From positions 1 to 64,000 of the forward strand of contig NZ_JAAMQU010000017.1 in the NCBI RefSeq assembly GCF_013522925.1: a stretch of 64,000 nt of DNA. Direction: 5' to 3'. The translations under genes and the position numbers were made by a program. This document shows positions 59,575 to 64,000 of this stretch, in pieces. The notes beneath the pieces are model-generated. The model saw only the letters and a program-made list of their open reading frames with translations, searched no databases and was not told the origin of the DNA. How positions within the stretch are numbered: the first letter of the stretch is position 1; each line of letters begins with the position of its first letter. The stretch is from Pseudomonas japonica. Lineage in GTDB: Bacteria > Pseudomonadota > Gammaproteobacteria > Pseudomonadales > Pseudomonadaceae.

Positions 59575-62500
59575 TTAATCGAAACTCATGCCAGCCTCTT
59601 GCTCCGGCTCTGGTAGTTCCGGCGTGCCTGCAGCCACGGCCAGCCCTTTAGGCGTGGTGTCGGCCACTTCGCGTTCTGGCACGGCGGTTTGCGCTGACCA
59701 CTCGCGGCGATTGGTCGTCTTCTCCATCACCGTGCCATCTTCGGCCACTTCCTGCACCACGACTGGCCGCGTGCCGAGGTCTACAAGGCGCAGCTGGTCA
59801 CCCACTATCAGGTCTGAGTGTTCCATGACGTTATCAATGGCCTGCTCCAGACCTACCCCCCATACCGTACGCTCGCCGGCGTCGGTCTTGAGCGTGACGA
59901 AGTAGCTCATCTGCTTGTCGTCCTGGTGCTGGTAACGCGCTGCACCGTGGTCCACCAGTTCGCCCTCGATGATCCGCGAATTGGCCTTCGCGGGACTTTC
60001 GGACGGTGCCGGCACCACTGCCTGCAACCGGTCTTCGACCTGGTGAACAATCCCGACCGCTGTTTCCGTGGCGGCGTCCAGAGCCTGAACGGTTTCTGGC
60101 GAGCCCTTGGCCTGCGCGTACAGCGATTCAATGGCGCCCTTGAACGTTTCGCGGTAAGCGTCGTTTTCCATGTAGGACGCGAGCATGGCCGCGGCCTCTG
60201 GCGTCTTGTCGTCGGTTGCGATCAGCCACACTGCATGGTCTTCAGCCCTGAGGCTCATCACCGTGTCCGAGGCTCGCACGTCTGCCTCAGTGAGCGGCAT
60301 CGCCTGCCGCCAGGCCGCTTCGCGCCTGACCATCTCGCTGGGGCTTTGCGCGTCAGGGTCTAGCCCAGCGCCGGCCTTCGGCGCGGCCTCATTCGCTGGC
60401 TGGTCCTGACCAGGCTCATCAGCGTGTTTAGCGGTGGCCTGGTCAACGTCCTTCGACGTGTCCACACCGGGCTTGATGGTTTGCCCGTCCTTGGCAATGT
60501 CCAGCTCAGCACGGCGGGTGGCCAGGCCCTGGTTCATCGCCTTGTCAGTGAAATGCACGTCAAGGCCGTTCTTGGCCACCGCCTCGATCACCAGCTTTTT
60601 GAAGTCCGCGGTACCGTTGATCGTCAACGTGCTGCCAAACCGCTCCTTGGCCAGCTGAAGGGCCACGGCAACGCCTGCTTCGGTAATGCCCGTGCGGCGC
60701 ATCGAGATAGCTTTGCCGGTATCCACGAACAACGTCTTGTCGGTCGCTTTGTTCAGGTAATGCACGTTCTGGCTGAATTTTGCCTTTTTGGTATAGAGGT
60801 CTTTGGCGCTCAGATCGCGCGCGCGTTCCTCGGCGGCCTGCGGGTCTACCTGGTTGGCGAAGCGATCCATGATGCGCTTCACGCGGTCCCGCACGCCTTC
60901 AGGGGTAGGCCCTTTGGCCCCGCTGATCGTGAAGCCCGGTTCGTCCTTTTCTTCCTCAATTAGCTGTCGTATGGCTGCACTGCCCATAAAATCTACCTCG
61001 GTGCTGGGTTGGGGGGATTGAAGCTGTTCACGCGCTCGCAACCGCTCGAAGGTCAGCACGGAGATCAGCTGGGCCTTGTCCTGGCGGGTCAAACGGTCAT
61101 CGGAAAACACGGCGCGCCGGGTCGAATAGAACTGCTGGTCGATGCGACGTAGGACGTGGCGGTGAACCGGCAAAATCTGGTTGTGCTGCGCCTCCCGCGT
61201 GAAATACGCGGCCACCGTTGAGGCGTGCTTGTTGGCTGTCAGGGCCTTGATGGGCGCCCGTTTGAACACCAGCGGGTTTTCTGCAGGACGCTTGAGTGGA
61301 TCGAACAACATCCGTCCGCGCTGCTCGATGTCCTTTACCGTGGCCACGCGATGGGGGTTTTTCGCATAAGGCGGCACAGATGCGCCTAGCGGGCGTTTGC
61401 GGGGTTTGCGGGCTACACAGCCCTGGTCAGCGCCTTGGCCTGCGTGCACGGCCTTAGTGATCGACGTGCCGGCCTGAGGGTCGCTGGCCTGCGTTTCGAA
61501 GGGCTTACGCAAGAACACCAATTCACGCTGCGCAGGCCGCTTTAGCGGATCGAATAAACGCCGGCCGCGCTCCTCGATGTCCGCAATCGTTGCAACCCGA
61601 TAAGGGTTCTTCGCGTAGGGCGGGACTACGCGTCCAGCTCGTTGTACTCGGGCATTTCGTGGATTTCGGGTAGCTCCGGCGCGTCGCCGGCCTGTTGAGC
61701 CTGCTGGCGCTGTTGTTCCCGCTGTTGCCTGAGGAACGGCGGCAGGCTGGCTTCCTCTTCCTCCGCGCTCAGCTGCGGGCCGGCTGCGCCCTCCTCGTCC
61801 TCCTCCTCCTCGTACAGATGATCGCAGTCCAGAATCTCCTCCTGGTTGCGGCTGTCCCAAGTGAACGTGTGCATCACTGGGCAGTAACACCGTACCGTCA
61901 CGGCTTCGGGTCGATCCGGCTTGCCGGTGATTTGCCACATCGCTGATGGACAGGTCTTGCAGGCCATCGGCAGGCTGGGCAGCGCGTCGCCCCGCAGTTT
62001 CAATAACACTTCGCTGGTGATCTCTCGGCCGTTTGCTGGGCTGTAAGTCATGATGCTCTCCATGGATTCGGTAGAATTTCTGTTCACGCTCAGCAAGTAA
62101 TTGCTGTTTTACCTCGGGGCTAGCGTCCACATAGCGCTTACGAAACGAGGGCGTAGCCTTTTCCACATACTTGATTTCCCTGGCGCGTTGCGGCCACTCC
62201 CTCAACCGCTGAGCAATGACGACTTTATCCAAGGGTGGCTTCTTCAACTCGCGTCGAACGATAAAATCGTCTTTGAAAATAGTCTCTTTCAGGTTTGTGT
62301 ACTTGGTATCACCCGGTAGCTTTACCGCCAGATACTCATTGTCCTTACCTTGGTTGCGAATTCGCGGATCACCGTAGGTAGAGGCCAGTGCGTAAAAGTC
62401 GGCACGGGTGGTGACATTCCTTTCAATGACCTGCTTGACCAGGGCCTGCTTGAACTCGCGATTCTTCCCGTAGAAATCATCGCCCTTGTACCTGGATAAC

Positions 62501-63048
62501 ACACTGGCCGCGTCTCTGATGTCTACTCGGACACGCTCCCTGGGTGAAACAAGGTTGTATTTCTGGTTCAGGTACTCTTGAAACGCTTCAAAATGCTTTT
62601 CGTGGTTTTTATAGAAGCCTACGGGGTTCGCTTCACTGCCGCTGAGCAGGTTGATGCGGGGCACGATAACGTGGATGTGAGGCTTACGCTCGATGGCTTC
62701 GCCGGTCTTCTTATCGTTTACCCATTTGAGCTTTGGCAAATGCGCTTCGGCGTAGAAATTGAATTCATCTTCCTTATAGGCATACATCAGAAACTGCTTG
62801 AACTCGGTAGTTACCGCATGAAGCGTTGCCTCGGGTATAATGTCTTCATGAAAGCTGAGCGTAAACGTTAGATACCGGTCCTGGCCTCGGTCGGGAATGC
62901 TTTCATAGATTGCCCGGGTCAGGTCCAGGTCACCCGACAGGACCATGCGGTGGTCCAGTTCATCGCGGCTTAATTCGCGACCTGATTTATTGCCTTTTTC
63001 AAGATATTCCTGCGCGCCAGTGTTGTACCCGCTCGCCCTAATCAACAT
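59575..63048 (-). CDS. Conjugative/mobilisation relaxase with LPD7 domain
   Basis: An 1157-residue relaxase. The N-terminal third has the histidine-cluster motif KPHIHVIVPRINLLSG (about residue 120) and the preceding TRAIYESIPDRG segment. A low-complexity Arg/Gly/Gln-rich stretch (residues about 333-474) coincides with an overlapping gene in another frame. Two 42-residue repeats follow, then an LPD7-type domain (FVDTGKAISMRRTGITEAGV). It nicks oriT and pilots the strand. Its start overlaps mobC by 11 bases. The exact MOB class is uncertain. Confidence 0.8.
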   Translation of the reverse strand: MLIRASGYNTGAQEYLEKGNKSGRELSRDELDHRMVLSGDLDLTRAIYESIPDRGQDRYLTFTLSFHEDIIPEATLHAVTTEFKQFLMYAYKEDEFNFYAEAHLPKLKWVNDKKTGEAIERKPHIHVIVPRINLLSGSEANPVGFYKNHEKHFEAFQEYLNQKYNLVSPRERVRVDIRDAASVLSRYKGDDFYGKNREFKQALVKQVIERNVTTRADFYALASTYGDPRIRNQGKDNEYLAVKLPGDTKYTNLKETIFKDDFIVRRELKKPPLDKVVIAQRLREWPQRAREIKYVEKATPSFRKRYVDASPEVKQQLLAEREQKFYRIHGEHHDLQPSKRPRDHQRSVIETAGRRAAQPADGLQDLSISDVANHRQAGSTRSRDGTVLLPSDAHVHLGQPQPGGDSGLRSSVRGGGGRGGRSRPAAERGGRGSQPAAVPQATAGTTAPAGSTGRRRAGATRNPRNARVQRAGRVVPPYAKNPYRVATIADIEERGRRLFDPLKRPAQRELVFLRKPFETQASDPQAGTSITKAVHAGQGADQGCVARKPRKRPLGASVPPYAKNPHRVATVKDIEQRGRMLFDPLKRPAENPLVFKRAPIKALTANKHASTVAAYFTREAQHNQILPVHRHVLRRIDQQFYSTRRAVFSDDRLTRQDKAQLISVLTFERLRAREQLQSPQPSTEVDFMGSAAIRQLIEEEKDEPGFTISGAKGPTPEGVRDRVKRIMDRFANQVDPQAAEERARDLSAKDLYTKKAKFSQNVHYLNKATDKTLFVDTGKAISMRRTGITEAGVAVALQLAKERFGSTLTINGTADFKKLVIEAVAKNGLDVHFTDKAMNQGLATRRAELDIAKDGQTIKPGVDTSKDVDQATAKHADEPGQDQPANEAAPKAGAGLDPDAQSPSEMVRREAAWRQAMPLTEADVRASDTVMSLRAEDHAVWLIATDDKTPEAAAMLASYMENDAYRETFKGAIESLYAQAKGSPETVQALDAATETAVGIVHQVEDRLQAVVPAPSESPAKANSRIIEGELVDHGAARYQHQDDKQMSYFVTLKTDAGERTVWGVGLEQAIDNVMEHSDLIVGDQLRLVDLGTRPVVVQEVAEDGTVMEKTTNRREWSAQTAVPEREVADTTPKGLAVAAGTPELPEPEQEAGMSFD
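61252..61626 (-). repeat. Two 42-residue repeats within the relaxase
   Basis: Unit 1 (61501-61626) begins VPPYAKNPYRVATIADIEER and unit 2 (61252-61377) begins VPPYAKNPHRVATVKDIEQR; both continue with LFDPLKRPA and LVFxRxP. A 41-residue spacer separates them. An internal duplication in the linker between the relaxase and LPD7 parts. Confidence 0.85.
61626..62051 (-). CDS. Overprinted small gene inside the relaxase gene
   Basis: A 141-residue frame on the same strand as the relaxase but in another phase. GGAGAGCATC precedes its ATG at 62051 (MTYSPANGREITSEVLLKLR). It has a Cys-rich centre (ACKTCPSAMWQ, VRCYCPVMHTFTW) that could bind zinc, and an acidic and Gln-rich tail. Its text is more protein-like than the relaxase frame over the same stretch, which is low complexity. 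Overlapping mob genes are known in IncQ plasmids. Function unknown. Confidence 0.65.
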   Translation of the reverse strand: MTYSPANGREITSEVLLKLRGDALPSLPMACKTCPSAMWQITGKPDRPEAVTVRCYCPVMHTFTWDSRNQEEILDCDHLYEEEEDEEGAAGPQLSAEEEEASLPPFLRQQREQQRQQAQQAGDAPELPEIHEMPEYNELDA

Positions 63049-63388
63049 TGGAGATACCTGTCAGAAAGCGGGACTCAATCGAGGCTAGTTTATTAAGCCA
63101 TTTGAGATAGACGGATTCCGAAATCAAACCGCGCCGGTTGGCGGCATTCACGCTATGAGCCAGCTGGTTAATGTTGTTACTGGCTTTGTTATAGAAGAAC
63201 AGCAATCGGTGGTAATCCACCGGCCTGGCTTGCTTGACGTTGAATGTGACTTTGGAGTTTAGAAAAACATCGCGCAGAAATTCGGATGTAGTCATGCCTG
63301 TGGCTTTGAGCTTCCTGTCGATTTCAGCAAAATCTTCCTCGGTCACGCGCAGGGTCAGGACGCGGGTTTTCTTGGACTGCTCAGCCAT
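63038..63388 (-). CDS. mobC: MobC-like relaxosome accessory protein
   Basis: A 116-residue protein with an N-terminal ribbon-helix-helix (TRVLTLRVTEEDFAEIDRKL, MTTSEFLRDVFLNS) and the MobC-type C-terminus (FFYNKASNNINQLAHSVN). MobC proteins bind and melt oriT for the relaxase. GGAGG stands before the ATG. The candidate oriT lies just upstream and the relaxase gene overlaps its end. Confidence 0.82.
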   Translation of the reverse strand: MAEQSKKTRVLTLRVTEEDFAEIDRKLKATGMTTSEFLRDVFLNSKVTFNVKQARPVDYHRLLFFYNKASNNINQLAHSVNAANRRGLISESVYLKWLNKLASIESRFLTGISNVD

Positions 63389-63465
63389 AGGGCCTCCAAC
63401 AATGACGATTGCTTTAATGACTGACGACGAATGACAAGCGAAGCGCTAGCGCGCTGCGGGGTTGC

Positions 63466-63523
63466 AAAGGGGTGTCCCCTTTGGCACGTCGATGTAGGAG
63501 GGGGCTTGCCCCCGTATACATCG
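63466..63523. other. Candidate origin of transfer (oriT)
   Basis: Inverted repeats cluster upstream of mobC: AAAGGGG-TGT-CCCCTTT (63466-63482), CGATGTA...TACATCG (63490-63523) and the inner GGGGGC-TT-GCCCCC (63500-63513). Divergent genes flank the region (mobC left, a new gene right), the usual setting of oriT. I cannot place the nick site. Confidence 0.5.
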
Positions 63524-63697
63524 GTAACGTGCCTGTTCAGAGATTTTGAGAGAGGTGGTTACATCAGACGTACATCTATATTGCTTTGGAATGCATCGCA
63601 AATGCTCTGCATTGCGTTTTTATGCATCAGTGATACGCTCTGATACGACAGGTTTACATCACTTTTACATCACTCGGCGGACAGAAAGGGACGAAAC

Positions 63698-64000
63698 GTG
63701 GCTCAGGAAACCCAAAACCGGCGTGAAGCCTTGGCTGAACTGGTCCAGGACAACGCAGCCAGGTCGTACACGGCGCAAATTCGTGACGTGTATGACGTGA
63801 TCGAGAACGCCCTGAGGTCAGGGGTAAGCAGAACAGTGATTCACCAAAAACTGGTAGATACGGGGCTGGCCATCAGCCTTCGTCACTTTGACCAGGCGCT
63901 CTACAGAATCCGTAAAAGCCGTAAACAACCCGAACAGGCTAAACACCCACTACCTGAAAAAAGCCCTCGCGTAGCGGCTAACAAGCCGGCCCTGCTGAGC
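63698..64000 (+). CDS. Hypothetical plasmid protein (partial, runs off the window)
   Basis: A frame open to the right edge, from GTG at 63698 with AAAGGGA ahead. It reads MAQETQNRREALAELVQDNA, YDVIENALRSGVSRTVIHQK, LRHFDQALYRIRKSRKQ and a basic, Pro-rich tail. The N-terminal 80 residues look like a small DNA-binding or mobilisation accessory domain of the sort found opposite mobC. TTACATCA occurs three times upstream (63560-63675) and may be an operator. Family not certain. Confidence 0.6.
   Translation, partial: MAQETQNRREALAELVQDNAARSYTAQIRDVYDVIENALRSGVSRTVIHQKLVDTGLAISLRHFDQALYRIRKSRKQPEQAKHPLPEKSPRVAANKPALLS

Noticed and set aside
1..64000. tRNA or rRNA genes
   Set aside because: No tRNA-like cloverleaf or rRNA sequence was noticed in reading; a tRNAscan run would settle it.

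Overview
The window looks like part of a large accessory replicon, most likely a mobilisable plasmid, of a Pseudomonas of the putida/fluorescens type. The supporting signs are GC-rich Pseudomonas-style genes, catechol/benzoate genes of the P. putida kind, DUF1654 and DUF6555 proteins, a RulA-like UmuD, and a backbone of IncFII-type RepA, ParA, relaxase and MobC at the right end.

Layout. 1-4.6 kb: IS3 transposase end, two LysR regulators, a frameshifted LysE exporter, an SDR oxidoreductase and an isochorismatase-like hydrolase. 4.9-13.2 kb: a compact benzoate-to-beta-ketoadipate-enol-lactone block, catR divergent from catBCA, then benR and benABCD. 13.7-20.3 kb: an RTX mannuronan-epimerase-like protein lacking the catalytic residues, PagL lipid A deacylase, a YcaC-like hydrolase and a GGDEF-EAL protein. 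20.6-28.5 kb: a patch of mobile or poorly known genes, including an antitoxin with a decayed ParE partner, a tyrosine recombinase, a HEPN/zinc-ribbon protein behind an antidote-type regulator, and small paralogous genes. 28.7-43.4 kb: a sensory island with two GGDEF proteins, HD-GYP, a BdlA-like receptor, a globin, a membrane chemoreceptor, a K+ channel-like protein, two histidine kinases and a receiver. 44-46.9 kb: an unknown enzyme overlapping a LysE exporter, with an AraC regulator. 47.4-53.9 kb: an SOS cassette (DUF1654-umuD with a vestigial umuC), a DUF3800 gene behind a structured leader, a second copy of a two-gene cassette, and stress and regulatory genes. 53.9-64 kb: plasmid backbone, with a candidate oriV, repA with coupled leader peptide and antisense RNA, parA/parB-like genes flanked by TTACGTAA repeats, higBA, an AT-rich KAP-type NTPase, a relaxase carrying an overprinted gene, mobC, a candidate oriT and the start of another gene.

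How it works together. BenABCD turns benzoate into catechol and CatABC carries it through cis,cis-muconate and muconolactone. Operators for CatR and BenR are readable upstream of catB and benA. The sensory island combines c-di-GMP synthesis and breakdown with chemoreceptor and two-component input. The surface genes (epimerase-like, PagL) would alter the envelope. Maintenance rests on antisense-controlled RepA, partition and HigBA; transfer rests on MobC and the relaxase. Several genes are decaying (lysE, parE, umuC, a DUF2382 gene, a GNAT gene, an unnamed gene near 34 kb), as expected of an accessory replicon. Best candidates for undescribed biology are the HEPN/zinc-ribbon locus, the DUF3800 leader RNA, the KAP NTPase, the gene inside the relaxase, the unknown enzyme-exporter pair at 44-46 kb and the duplicated two-gene cassette.
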